From: Pseudomonas syringae
GTDB taxonomy: Bacteria; Pseudomonadota; Gammaproteobacteria; Pseudomonadales; Pseudomonadaceae
Assembly: GCF_021605415.1 (NCBI RefSeq)
Contig: NZ_WKEQ01000010.1
Location: 62,001-126,000 of the forward strand
DNA length: 64,000 bases
Direction of reading: 5' to 3'
The position numbers and the translations under genes were made by a program. The notes beneath the pieces were generated by a model, which saw only the letters and a list, made by a program, of their open reading frames with translations, searched no databases and was not told the DNA's origin. Below are positions 8,721 to 16,833 of this stretch, one piece after another. Numbering within the stretch: the stretch's first letter is position 1; each line of letters begins with the position of its first letter.

Positions 8721-10004
8721 TCAGACGGCAATGCCTTTCTTGCATTGAAGTTGCGCGGTGCGCACGCGGGAGAAAGCGCGGGCCAGGCGCAGAAGCATTT
8801 CGTCGATGTTGGTTTTGCTGACAGTCAGCGCCGGGGTGAAGCGCAGGCTGTCGGCTTGCGGGGCGTTGAGCAGCAGGCCTTCGTGCAATGCGGCACTGAC
8901 CACAGCATTTGCTGAATCTTCGGACAGGCTCAGTCCCCAGAACAAGCCTTGACCGCGCAGTTCGCCATGGCCGTAGCGATGGGACAGACGAGCGAGACCT
9001 TCGCGCAGGTGCTGGCCGTTGTCGTTGACCTGCTCAAGAAACGTACGATCTTGAACGCTGTCGAGGACGACCAGGCCCGCAGCGGTCATCAAGGCGTTGC
9101 CGTGGTGGGTGCCGCCGAGCTCGCCGACGTCGAAACAGCACGCCTTGCCCCGGGCCAGCAGCGCCGCCAAGGGCACGCCGCCGCCGAGTCCCTTGCCAAG
9201 CACGACGATATCGGCTCGCACGCCATAGGATTGTTCGGCGAGCAGCGCGCCGCAACGGCCGATGCCGGTTTGCACTTCATCAAGGATCAACAGGATCCCC
9301 AATTCACGGCACAGATGTTCGACGCCTTTGAGGTACAACTCGGTGGCAGGAATGACGCCAGCATCGCTCTGGATTGGCTCAAGCATGATCGCTACGGTCT
9401 GCGCATCCACCGCCGCGTGCAGCGTCGGCAAATCATTGAATGGCACCCGATCAAAACCCGGCAGCAGCGGTGCGAAGCGGTTGTGCAGGTTGCAACTGTC
9501 TGACGCTGACATAGTCGCCAGACTACGACCGTGACAGCCTTGTCGTGCAACGATGATCCGCGAAGCGCCGTTGCGATGCCGTTGCCCCCACTTGCGCGCC
9601 AGTTTTATCGCCGCCTCACAGGCCTCGCTGCCACTGTTGAGCAGATAGGCCTGATCGCTGCCGGTGCTGGCACATAGACGTTCGGCGAGACTGAGCATGC
9701 CGCGATTGTGCAAATTGAAACCGGGATTGATCAGCGCCTGGGCCTGACTGGCGATGGCTTTGACCAACGCCGTCGGGCTGTGGCCGAGGCTGTTGGCGCC
9801 ACCGGCCTGAGAGAAATCCAGATACGCGCGGTCGTTGCTGTCCCACAACCAGGAACCCTGGCCACGGACGAACACCTGTTGTGGGCGCTCGACGCAGGGC
9901 ATCAGGTGATCTGCGCTCAAGCTGTCATCATCCGGCGCTTGGCTGGCGTCGATCGCCAAATCGTCGAGGCTCGGCGTATGACGCCGCAAACTGAACATGT
10001 TCAT
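8721..10004 (-). CDS. Class III pyridoxal-phosphate aminotransferase
   Basis: A 427-residue acetylornithine/ornithine-type aminotransferase. Visible signatures: SGSEACEAAIKLARKWG (PLP phosphate cup), LILDEVQTGIGRCG with the cofactor-binding Asp, and VVLGKGLGGGVPLAALLA carrying the Schiff-base Lys. The ATG at 10004 is used: GAGG lies 9 bases upstream and the longer TTG-start form adds two residues only. It is divergent from a LysR gene. This pair sits next to pqq in several fluorescent pseudomonads and has been counted with the pqq genes in P. fluorescens B16. A link to PQQ is unproven, and the true amino donor is unknown. Confidence 0.85.
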   Translation of the reverse strand: MNMFSLRRHTPSLDDLAIDASQAPDDDSLSADHLMPCVERPQQVFVRGQGSWLWDSNDRAYLDFSQAGGANSLGHSPTALVKAIASQAQALINPGFNLHNRGMLSLAERLCASTGSDQAYLLNSGSEACEAAIKLARKWGQRHRNGASRIIVARQGCHGRSLATMSASDSCNLHNRFAPLLPGFDRVPFNDLPTLHAAVDAQTVAIMLEPIQSDAGVIPATELYLKGVEHLCRELGILLILDEVQTGIGRCGALLAEQSYGVRADIVVLGKGLGGGVPLAALLARGKACCFDVGELGGTHHGNALMTAAGLVVLDSVQDRTFLEQVNDNGQHLREGLARLSHRYGHGELRGQGLFWGLSLSEDSANAVVSAALHEGLLLNAPQADSLRFTPALTVSKTNIDEMLLRLARAFSRVRTAQLQCKKGIAV

Positions 10005-10172
10005 CAACAAAAACCTCGTTTGAGGTTTTTTGAACTGCCTATATAAACTCTCTCAAAGCAAACGCTGGTCATCGCGCTTTCCGGCCCTGTAAGCCTGTGG
10101 TTGCGGTTAGACTAGGCGCACTGACGGCACCAGACCATTTCGATTTTCCAGCACTTTCGATAAGAATCACTT

Positions 10173-11102
10173 ATGGATTTCAAGCAACTGCGTTATTTCG
10201 TCGCGGTCTACGAAGAAGGTCATGTCGGACGGGCCGCCGAACGCCTGTCGATCTCGCAACCGGCTCTGTCTCAACAAATCCGCCAGCTCGAACAAAACCT
10301 TGATGTCACCCTCTTCGAACGCAGCAGCAAACGCCTGTTGCCGACTCTCGCTGCGCACACCTTATACAACCACGCATTGCCGTTGCTCGACGGTATGCAG
10401 CGGGCGCGGGAAGCCTTGGGCAACTTCAAGGGCCAGGCGTTGCGCACACTGGCAATCGGTGTCCTGCAAACCGTGCACACCAGTCTGGTGCCGCAAATGC
10501 TCGAACGAGTGCGCAAGGCGCAGCCGCATTTAGTCGTGCAGATTTACGAATTGACCGGGCTGGAAATCGAGCGGCGCTTGCTTAATGGCTCGCTCGACAT
10601 CGGCATCAGTTATTTGCCACCGCGTCAGCCGGGCCTGCAGGGCGTGTTGCTGTACGAAGATGAACTGACGCTGGTCATCCCGGCGGATCATCCATTGCGG
10701 GAATTCAAGAAAGTGTCAATGACACAGGCGGCCGAGCTGCCAATGCTGATGCTGGGAGAAGAGTTTCAGATCCGCCAGATCTGGCAGTCGCAACTGGCCA
10801 ATCTCGGGCGACGTCCGCAGGTGCAGGCTGAGTTGAACAATATGGTGGGGATTCTCGACAGCCTGCCGCACACCCGCTTGGTCACGGTGCTGCCCGGTCG
10901 CTCGCAGCGCGAATACGACAATGGCGAACTGTTATGGAAACCGATCAGTGAACCGAGGGTGCCGCTGAAAGTCGGGTTGGTGTGCCGCGATGTGCAACGC
11001 CAGCAAGCGTCGTTGGCATTGCTGCGGGCTTTGCTGGAGGAAGTCATGCAGCGTGAAGAGGTGCCACTGCCAGCCGCCGCGCCGCTGAATGGCCTGAGCT
11101 GA
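10173..11102 (+). CDS. LysR-family transcriptional regulator
   Basis: 309 residues. The N-terminal winged HTH is at 1-60 (DFKQLRYFVAVYEEGHVGRA, then AERLSISQPALSQQIRQLEQ). A linker helix follows, then a periplasmic-binding-like effector domain (about 90-295) similar to the CynR/BenM type. The ATG at 10173 starts exactly at the family N-terminus MDFKQLRYF. It is divergent from the class III aminotransferase with 168 bp between starts, so it probably regulates that gene and itself. The inducer cannot be read from sequence. Confidence 0.9.
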   Translation: MDFKQLRYFVAVYEEGHVGRAAERLSISQPALSQQIRQLEQNLDVTLFERSSKRLLPTLAAHTLYNHALPLLDGMQRAREALGNFKGQALRTLAIGVLQTVHTSLVPQMLERVRKAQPHLVVQIYELTGLEIERRLLNGSLDIGISYLPPRQPGLQGVLLYEDELTLVIPADHPLREFKKVSMTQAAELPMLMLGEEFQIRQIWQSQLANLGRRPQVQAELNNMVGILDSLPHTRLVTVLPGRSQREYDNGELLWKPISEPRVPLKVGLVCRDVQRQQASLALLRALLEEVMQREEVPLPAAAPLNGLS

Positions 11103-11125
11103 ACACTTTTCTCCAGACAAAAGAA

Positions 11126-11148
11126 AACCCCGCCGAAGCGGGGCTTTG
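11126..11148 (+). terminator. Terminator of the LysR gene
   Basis: CCCCGC, loop CGAA, GCGGGG followed by CTTTG, with an A-run before it, 24 bp after the LysR stop. Confidence 0.75.
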
Positions 11149-11290
11149 CAGACTGTTTCCCTGACATCCATTTCACTCCGCCACCCTGGCAGAATCCTAC
11201 GTGTCCGTGTTGTTGCTAGTGGGCTTCCTGCCCGACGTCCATGAAACAGAGATTAGCCGTGGATCCAATCTGCGCATAGGGGAGAACAGC

Positions 11291-11326
11291 AGCACGTCAT
11301 GTAAGCGAATGCTTACATGACGTGCT
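11291..11326. terminator. Perfect 16-bp stem hairpin after the acyl-CoA dehydrogenase gene
   Basis: AGCACGTCATGTAAGC, loop GAAT, then the exact reverse complement. It lies 5 bp beyond the stop of the minus-strand acyl-CoA dehydrogenase gene. It lacks a proper T-run on the minus strand, so termination is a guess and a binding site is also possible. Confidence 0.5.
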
Positions 11327-11330
11327 TTCA

Positions 11331-13109
11331 TCAGAATTGCGCTGCGTCCAGCAGGAACAGCGACTCGCTGCCAGCCTTAACGGATGCACTCAGAGAGTGA
11401 ATGCGCGGCAGCAGCCGGGCGAAGTAGAACCGTGCGGTGCCCAATTTGCTGGCGTAGAAATCGTCCTGACTTTCTTTCCCATACGCAGCTTTTGCCATCA
11501 ATGCCCACATGTAGGCGTAGGAAACGTAGCCGAAGGCCTGCAAATATTCGACCGAAGCAGCGCCGATTTCATTCGGGTTGGTTTTCGCCCGATCCAGCAG
11601 CCATGCCGTCAATTCATCCAAGGTACCGACAGCATCGTTCAGCGGCTTGGTGAACTCGGCAAGATCCGCGTTGGCGGTCGTCGTGAAGTGACGGATCTCA
11701 TCAGCGAACAATTGATAAAACGCCCCGCCACTGCCAACAATCTTGCGTCCGACCAGATCGAGCGCCTGAATGCCGTTGGTGCCTTCGTAGATCTGAGTAA
11801 TGCGCACGTCACGCACCAATTGCTCCTGACCCCATTCGCGGATGTAGCCGTGGCCGCCGAAAATTTGCTGGCCGTGGACGGTGGTTTCCAGACCCAAATC
11901 GGTCAGGAATGCCTTGGCCACCGGCGTCAGCAACGCGACCAGATCTTCCGCACGTTTGCGAGTTGTGGCGTCTTCGCTGAACTTGGCGGTATCGAGTTGC
12001 ATCGCCACATAAGTGGAGAACGCGCGGCCGCCTTCGTTCGAGGCCTTCATGGTCAGCAACATGCGACGCACGTCCGGGTGGACGATGATCGGGTCAGCGA
12101 CTTTATCCTTGTTTTGCGCGCCGGTCGGCGAACGGCTCTGCAGACGGTCGCGGGCATATTCAACGGCGTTCTGATAGGAACGCTCGCCGGTGGCCAGACC
12201 CTGGATGCCGACGCCCAGACGCTCGTAGTTCATCATGGTGAACATCGCGGCCAGGCCTTTGTTCGGCTCGCCGACCAGATAACCGACGGCTTCGTCGAAG
12301 TTCATCACGCAGGTCGCGGACGCCTGAATGCCCATTTTGTGTTCGATCGAACCGCAATTCGCCGGGTTGCGTGCGCCCAGGCTGCCATCGGCATTGACCA
12401 TGAACTTCGGCACGAGGAACAGAGAAATGCCCTTAGGCCCCGCTGGCGCGTCCGGCAGCTTGGCCAACACCAGATGAATAATATTTTCGGTGAGATCGTG
12501 CTCGCCACCGGTGATGAAAATCTTGGTGCCGCTGACTTTGTAGGAACCGTCGGCCTGAGGTTCGGCCTTGGTGCGGATGATGCCGAGGTCGGTGCCGGCG
12601 TGCGGTTCGGTCAGGCACATGGAACCGGCCCAAATGCCGGCATACATGTTCGGCAGATAAGCCGCTTTCAGCTCTTCACTGGCGTGGGCGTTGATCGACA
12701 GGCAGGCGCCGGCGGTCAACATCGGGTACAGACCAAACGACAGGCTGGCGGAGTTGACCATTTCCTCGACCTGAGCCGAAACGGCCTTTGGCATGCCCAT
12801 GCCGCCGTAAGCTGGATCACCGCCAACCCCGACCCAGCCGCCTTCGGCATACGTTTGATAAGCCTGCGGGAAACCTGCCGGTGTGGTGACGGCACCGTCG
12901 GCCCAATGGCAGCCTTCTTCGTCGGCGGCACGGCTCAGGGGGGCGATGCTTTTGCTGGTGACTTTGCCGGCTTCTTCGAGAATCGCTTCGACGGTTTCAG
13001 CATCGACGGTGTCAGCCAGTGCAGGCAGTTCCGCCCAGAGCTTGGCGACCTCGAACACTTCATTGAGGACGAAGCGCATATCGCGCAGCGGCGCTTTGTA
13101 GTCAGCCAT
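11331..13109 (-). CDS. Acyl-CoA dehydrogenase (FadE-type, ~600 aa), first of three
   Basis: A flavoenzyme introducing the first double bond of fatty acid beta-oxidation. 592 residues. It has the N-terminal extension [20 protein letters not shown] typical of the long bacterial enzymes, then LTEPHAGTDLG and ITGGEHDLTENIIHLVLAKL (FAD/substrate site). IYEGTNGIQALDLVGRKI follows near residue 430, with the catalytic-base Glu region, and then a ~160-residue C-terminal helical domain. The ATG at 13109 is chosen over upstream codons because it begins the conserved extension. The P. aeruginosa counterparts are the PA0506-PA0508 group. Chain-length preference cannot be read. Confidence 0.92.
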   Translation of the reverse strand: MADYKAPLRDMRFVLNEVFEVAKLWAELPALADTVDAETVEAILEEAGKVTSKSIAPLSRAADEEGCHWADGAVTTPAGFPQAYQTYAEGGWVGVGGDPAYGGMGMPKAVSAQVEEMVNSASLSFGLYPMLTAGACLSINAHASEELKAAYLPNMYAGIWAGSMCLTEPHAGTDLGIIRTKAEPQADGSYKVSGTKIFITGGEHDLTENIIHLVLAKLPDAPAGPKGISLFLVPKFMVNADGSLGARNPANCGSIEHKMGIQASATCVMNFDEAVGYLVGEPNKGLAAMFTMMNYERLGVGIQGLATGERSYQNAVEYARDRLQSRSPTGAQNKDKVADPIIVHPDVRRMLLTMKASNEGGRAFSTYVAMQLDTAKFSEDATTRKRAEDLVALLTPVAKAFLTDLGLETTVHGQQIFGGHGYIREWGQEQLVRDVRITQIYEGTNGIQALDLVGRKIVGSGGAFYQLFADEIRHFTTTANADLAEFTKPLNDAVGTLDELTAWLLDRAKTNPNEIGAASVEYLQAFGYVSYAYMWALMAKAAYGKESQDDFYASKLGTARFYFARLLPRIHSLSASVKAGSESLFLLDAAQF

Positions 13110-13265
13110 GGCAAACCTCGCAGGATCTAAACAGGTGATTCGTGGGAATGGTGCTTTCGTTGGGCCCGAGTGTACCCCAACAACTTTTGCGACACATAGG
13201 GTCAACTCGTGACCGGTTTGTTATTTTTGGTCAATGAAAAAGTGCAGCCTATAGGCGACCCCTCC

Positions 13266-13297
13266 AGTAGGAGCTGCCGCAGGCTGCGATTTTTTGA
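13266..13297. repeat. Single REP-like unit (GGAGCTGCCGCAGGCTGCGA family)
   Basis: GTAGGAGCTGCCGCAGGCTG is followed by CGATTTTTTGA. The same unit forms an inverted pair at 51406-51486. It sits between two acyl-CoA dehydrogenase genes. Confidence 0.7.
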
Positions 13298-13303
13298 CTT
13301 TCC

Positions 13304-15100
13304 CTAAAGCGCAAACAACTCCGCCGGCAGTTTCATCAGGCAATCACTCCCCGCCTCAATCGCCGCCCGATGCGACGCCGTGCGCGGCAATAACCGCTTG
13401 AAGTAAAACTCGCACGTCGCCAGTTTGCCTCGGCAGAAATCACCGTCGCCCTCACCCGCTTCCAATTGCGCCTGAGCCACCAGCGCCATACGCAACCACA
13501 AGTAGCCGAGAATGATGTAACCGCTGTACATCAGGTAATCGACGGAGGCAGCGCCCACTTCGTCGGGATTTTTCATCGCCGCCATGCCGACCTTCATGGT
13601 CAGCTCGCCCCACTGCTGATTGAGCTCGGCGAGTTGCGCCACGAACGGACTCAGTTGCGCATGACCGGCATTGGCCTCGCAGAGTTTGTGGACGATTTTG
13701 GTAAAGCCGCGCAGCAATTTGCCCTGGCTGCCGAGCACTTTGCGCCCGAGCAGATCCAGCGCCTGAATACCGTTGGTGCCCTCGTAGATCGGCGCGATGC
13801 GGCAGTCCCGCACCAGTTGCTCCATACCCCACTCGCGGATGAAACCGTGGCCGCCAAAGATCTGCATGCCAAGGTTGGTCACTTCCAGGCCGGAGTCGGT
13901 CATGAACGCCTTGCAGATCGGCGTGAGAAACGCCAGCAGGTCTTCGGCGTCCTGCCGCGCTGTCGCGTCTTCACTCAGGTGCGCAGCGTCGAGCAGTTGT
14001 GCGGTGAAGTAAGTCAGCGCGCGGTTGCCTTCGTTGAAGGCTTTCATGGTCAGCAGCATGCGCCGCACGTCCGGGTGGACGATGATCGGGTCGGCCGGTT
14101 TGTCCGGGGCTTTTGCGCCGGTCAGCGAGCGCATCTGCAAGCGGTCATTGGCGTATTTGATTGCGCCCTGGAAACTCGCTTCGCCCAGACACAAACCCTG
14201 CATGCCCGTGCCGAGCCGCGCGTGGTTCATCATGGTGAACATGCAGTTGAGGCCCTTGTTTGCCTCACCGATCAGAAAGCCCTTGGCAGCGTCGAAGTTC
14301 AGCACGCAAGTGGCCGAGGCCTTGATGCCCATTTTGTGTTCGATAGAACCACAGGACACGCCGTTGCGCTCCCCGGCCTCACCCGCCGCATCCGGCAGAA
14401 ATTTCGGCACGATGAACAGCGAAATGCCTTTGGTGCCCGCCGGCGCATCCGGCAGTTTTGCCAGCACCAGATGGATGATGTTGCCGCTCATGTCATGCTC
14501 GCCGGCCGAGATGAAAATCTTGCTGCCGGTGACCGCATAGCTGCCGTCGGCCTGAGGCACGGCGCGGGTTTTGATGATGCCCAGATCAGTGCCGCAATGG
14601 GCTTCGGTCAAGCACATCGTGCCCGTCCACTGGCCGGCGGTGAGTTTGCTCAGATAGGTGTTTTTCTGCGCCTCGGTGCCGTGGGCGTGGATTGCCGACA
14701 TCGCGCCATGGGTCAGGCCCGGGTACATGCCCCAGGACGTGTTGCTGGAACCGACCATTTCGCTGATCACCAGTCCCAGCGAACTCGGCAAACCCTGGCC
14801 GCCGTAAGTCGGGTCTGCCGCCAAGCCGTGCCAGCCGCCCTCCACGTATTGTGCGAAGGCCTCCTTGAAGCCTGTAGGCGTTGTCACCACGCCGTTGTCG
14901 AAATGGCAGCCTTCTTCGTCGCCGCTGCGATTGAGCGGTGCCAGAACGTTCTCACAGAACTTCGCGCCCTCTTCGAGAATCGCGCTGACCATGTCGGGGC
15001 TGGCGTCGTGGGCGCCCAGCGCGGCGTAGTTAGCATGGAAATCGAAGACGTGGTCGATCAGAAAGCGCATGTCGCGCAGGGGGGCTTTGTACTCAGGCAT
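13304..15100 (-). CDS. Acyl-CoA dehydrogenase (FadE-type, ~600 aa), second of three
   Basis: 598 residues starting MPEYKAPLRDMRFLIDHVFD, with LTEAHCGTDLGIIKT, SAGEHDMSGNIIHLVLAKLP and [20 protein letters not shown] in the same order as its two neighbours. It is a clear paralogue of the enzymes at 11331-13109 and 16834-18639, so the row arose by tandem duplication. The ATG at 15100 has GGAGAAGCAC just upstream on the minus strand. It is probably a separate transcript from the next gene downstream, since about 195 bp including a REP unit separate them. Confidence 0.92.
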   Translation of the reverse strand: MPEYKAPLRDMRFLIDHVFDFHANYAALGAHDASPDMVSAILEEGAKFCENVLAPLNRSGDEEGCHFDNGVVTTPTGFKEAFAQYVEGGWHGLAADPTYGGQGLPSSLGLVISEMVGSSNTSWGMYPGLTHGAMSAIHAHGTEAQKNTYLSKLTAGQWTGTMCLTEAHCGTDLGIIKTRAVPQADGSYAVTGSKIFISAGEHDMSGNIIHLVLAKLPDAPAGTKGISLFIVPKFLPDAAGEAGERNGVSCGSIEHKMGIKASATCVLNFDAAKGFLIGEANKGLNCMFTMMNHARLGTGMQGLCLGEASFQGAIKYANDRLQMRSLTGAKAPDKPADPIIVHPDVRRMLLTMKAFNEGNRALTYFTAQLLDAAHLSEDATARQDAEDLLAFLTPICKAFMTDSGLEVTNLGMQIFGGHGFIREWGMEQLVRDCRIAPIYEGTNGIQALDLLGRKVLGSQGKLLRGFTKIVHKLCEANAGHAQLSPFVAQLAELNQQWGELTMKVGMAAMKNPDEVGAASVDYLMYSGYIILGYLWLRMALVAQAQLEAGEGDGDFCRGKLATCEFYFKRLLPRTASHRAAIEAGSDCLMKLPAELFAL

Positions 15101-15189
15101 GGTGCTTCTCCGTCAGCAGATTTCTTCAACCTACTGCCGGCCACCACGCCCCACAATCATTGTGCAGACGCTGAATGCGCCGTCATCAC

Positions 15190-16515
15190 TCAACCCGCAG
15201 CCGCCTCCATGCGCACCGCGCCCCGGCGGTTTTGCCCGAACGCCACCACGCAGTTACGCCCCGCGCCCTTGGCCGCGTAGAGCGCCTCGTCGGCGGATTT
15301 GAGCACTTGCTCCGGATTGCGCTGCTCCAGTCGTTCGGCGACACCGATACTCACCGTCACCGACACACTCGATGCGCCGGATCCGGCGCGGCGCTGGCGC
15401 CCCTGTTGATCGTCCTGCGGGCGATTTTCCTGGTTGCGCAACTGGATGTTGTAGGACGCAATCGACTCGCGGATGACTTCCAGGTGCGGCATGCATTCTT
15501 CGAGGGTCTTGCCTGCGAACACCAGGGCAAATTCCTCACCGCCGTAGCGATACGCCCTACCGCCACCGCTGATTTTCGACAGTTTGGCGGCGACCAGTCG
15601 CAACACCTGATCGCCAACATCGTGGCCGTGTGTGTCGTTGAATTTCTTGAAATGGTCAACGTCGCTCATCGCCAGCACGTAGTTGCGGCCCAGACGCTGC
15701 ATGCGTTCGTTGAGTGCGCGGCGCCCCGGGAGGCCGGTGAGTTCGTCGCGGAAAGCCATTTGATAAGCTTCGTGCGCAACCGCCGCCGCAATCATCAACA
15801 TCACCTGGCTGCACATGATGTTCAGGGTGAACGGCAGGATGAAGGTTTTCGGTAACATCCAGAACACGCCGAGCAACCCGACCAGTTGTGCCGCGTGCAG
15901 CGGTCGCGGGTTGCGCCAGTATTGCCAGGCCAGCAACAGAAACGCCGAGATGAACACCGGATAGGAGAGCTGAATCAGGCTCATCCACGCTCCGTGCAAT
16001 GCGGGCCAGCGGATTTCCGAAAGCCACATCAGCAAGGCCTGCGGGTAACTTTGCTCCAGACCCAGCGCCACGCTACCGAACGCCAGCAGCACGGCAAACC
16101 GCGCGACCATGTCCTGGAACAAGTGCGTGCGTTCCTGCCACGCGGCGAACAGGCCGAACAGCAGCGGCAATAACAGACACACCAAATGAAACACCACGGC
16201 GGCGTCCTCGCGGACTTTGCCGTTGTCGCGGTAATAATCGGTCTGGGTGTCGAGCAAAAAGTAGGCGATGTACACCGTGACCATCAGAAACAGTTCACGT
16301 TGACGTCGGTAAACGGCGCAGTACGCGCCGCCCAACAGCAGCACCAGTGTCGGCAGCACGTTGAACAGCGAAGTGAAAAACACGTTGAGGTCTTTGACGT
16401 ACGCAGCCGCCAGCCCCGCTAGCAATAACAGCAGGGAAGGCAGGAAATGGCTGAGACGTACAGCGGAAGAACGCGGCAAGGGTAAAGCTCCGACCGGCAA
16501 ATCAGTTGATGGCAT
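15190..16515 (-). CDS. Membrane-bound diguanylate cyclase (GGDEF)
   Basis: 441 residues. About six to eight hydrophobic segments lie between residues 20 and 250, with no recognisable sensor family. A GGDEF domain follows (about 250-430). The active-site loop is intact: GGEEF at 325-329, with the DVDHFKKFNDTHGHDVGD metal-binding segment upstream. It should make cyclic di-GMP. There is no RxxD inhibitory site five residues before GGEEF (the sequence is GGGRAYRY). A polar Gln/Arg insert (RNQENRPQDDQQGRQRR, about 360-376) splits the domain. A CRP/Vfr-type palindrome lies about 40 bp upstream of the start. Confidence 0.9.
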   Translation of the reverse strand: MPSTDLPVGALPLPRSSAVRLSHFLPSLLLLLAGLAAAYVKDLNVFFTSLFNVLPTLVLLLGGAYCAVYRRQRELFLMVTVYIAYFLLDTQTDYYRDNGKVREDAAVVFHLVCLLLPLLFGLFAAWQERTHLFQDMVARFAVLLAFGSVALGLEQSYPQALLMWLSEIRWPALHGAWMSLIQLSYPVFISAFLLLAWQYWRNPRPLHAAQLVGLLGVFWMLPKTFILPFTLNIMCSQVMLMIAAAVAHEAYQMAFRDELTGLPGRRALNERMQRLGRNYVLAMSDVDHFKKFNDTHGHDVGDQVLRLVAAKLSKISGGGRAYRYGGEEFALVFAGKTLEECMPHLEVIRESIASYNIQLRNQENRPQDDQQGRQRRAGSGASSVSVTVSIGVAERLEQRNPEQVLKSADEALYAAKGAGRNCVVAFGQNRRGAVRMEAAAG

Positions 16516-16544
16516 TGTGCCTGCAATGTGGCCAGTTAAGCACC

Positions 16545-16566
16545 TCCATTGTGATCCAGATCACAG
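16545..16566. promoter_or_regulatory. CRP/Vfr-type binding site upstream of the diguanylate cyclase
   Basis: TGTGA (16550-16554), six bases TCCAGA, TCACA (16561-16565): a perfect match to TGTGA-N6-TCACA. It also fits the Vfr consensus interior (TGNGAWNYAGWTCACA). It lies 35 bp upstream of the minus-strand GGDEF gene start. Confidence 0.65.
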
Positions 16567-16780
16567 CCTCTCTCTTTAACGGCCGCAAGGCTGAGTTTCT
16601 GAGGGTTTTGACGAGGTTTTTTGCCTTTGCCCGCGGGAACGGCGCCCATGGCCACTATCTCTGGTGGCCATGGGCACTGCGATTACAAAAAAGATCGTTG
16701 TGCTGCGACAGCAACGGCCTTCTTGCGCTGGGTGATTCGCATAACCGCAAGGCACCCGACCGCAGGTTTTCAGAGGGCAT

Positions 16781-16816
16781 AAAAAAACCGCTGCTCCCGA
16801 AGGCGCAGCGGTTTTG
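16781..16816 (-). terminator. Terminator of the third acyl-CoA dehydrogenase gene
   Basis: On the minus strand: ACCGCTGCGCC, loop, GGAGCAGCGGT followed by TTTTTT, 18 bp after the stop at 16834. Confidence 0.85.
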
Positions 16817-16833
16817 TCAGACCGCGTTAAGGC

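Larger units (their letters stand above)
16516..16833. other. 318-bp gene-free stretch between diguanylate cyclase and third acyl-CoA dehydrogenase
   Basis: Holds the CRP/Vfr-type site (16550-16565), an unexplained inverted repeat with 12-bp arms GCCCATGGCCAC (16644-16655) and its complement (16664-16675), and a terminator (16781-16816). No convincing coding frame. Confidence 0.7.

Noticed and set aside
8432..8731. A 99-codon minus-strand frame over the antitoxin remnant
   Set aside because: It is in a different frame from the recognisable HTH domain and crosses the aminotransferase terminator.
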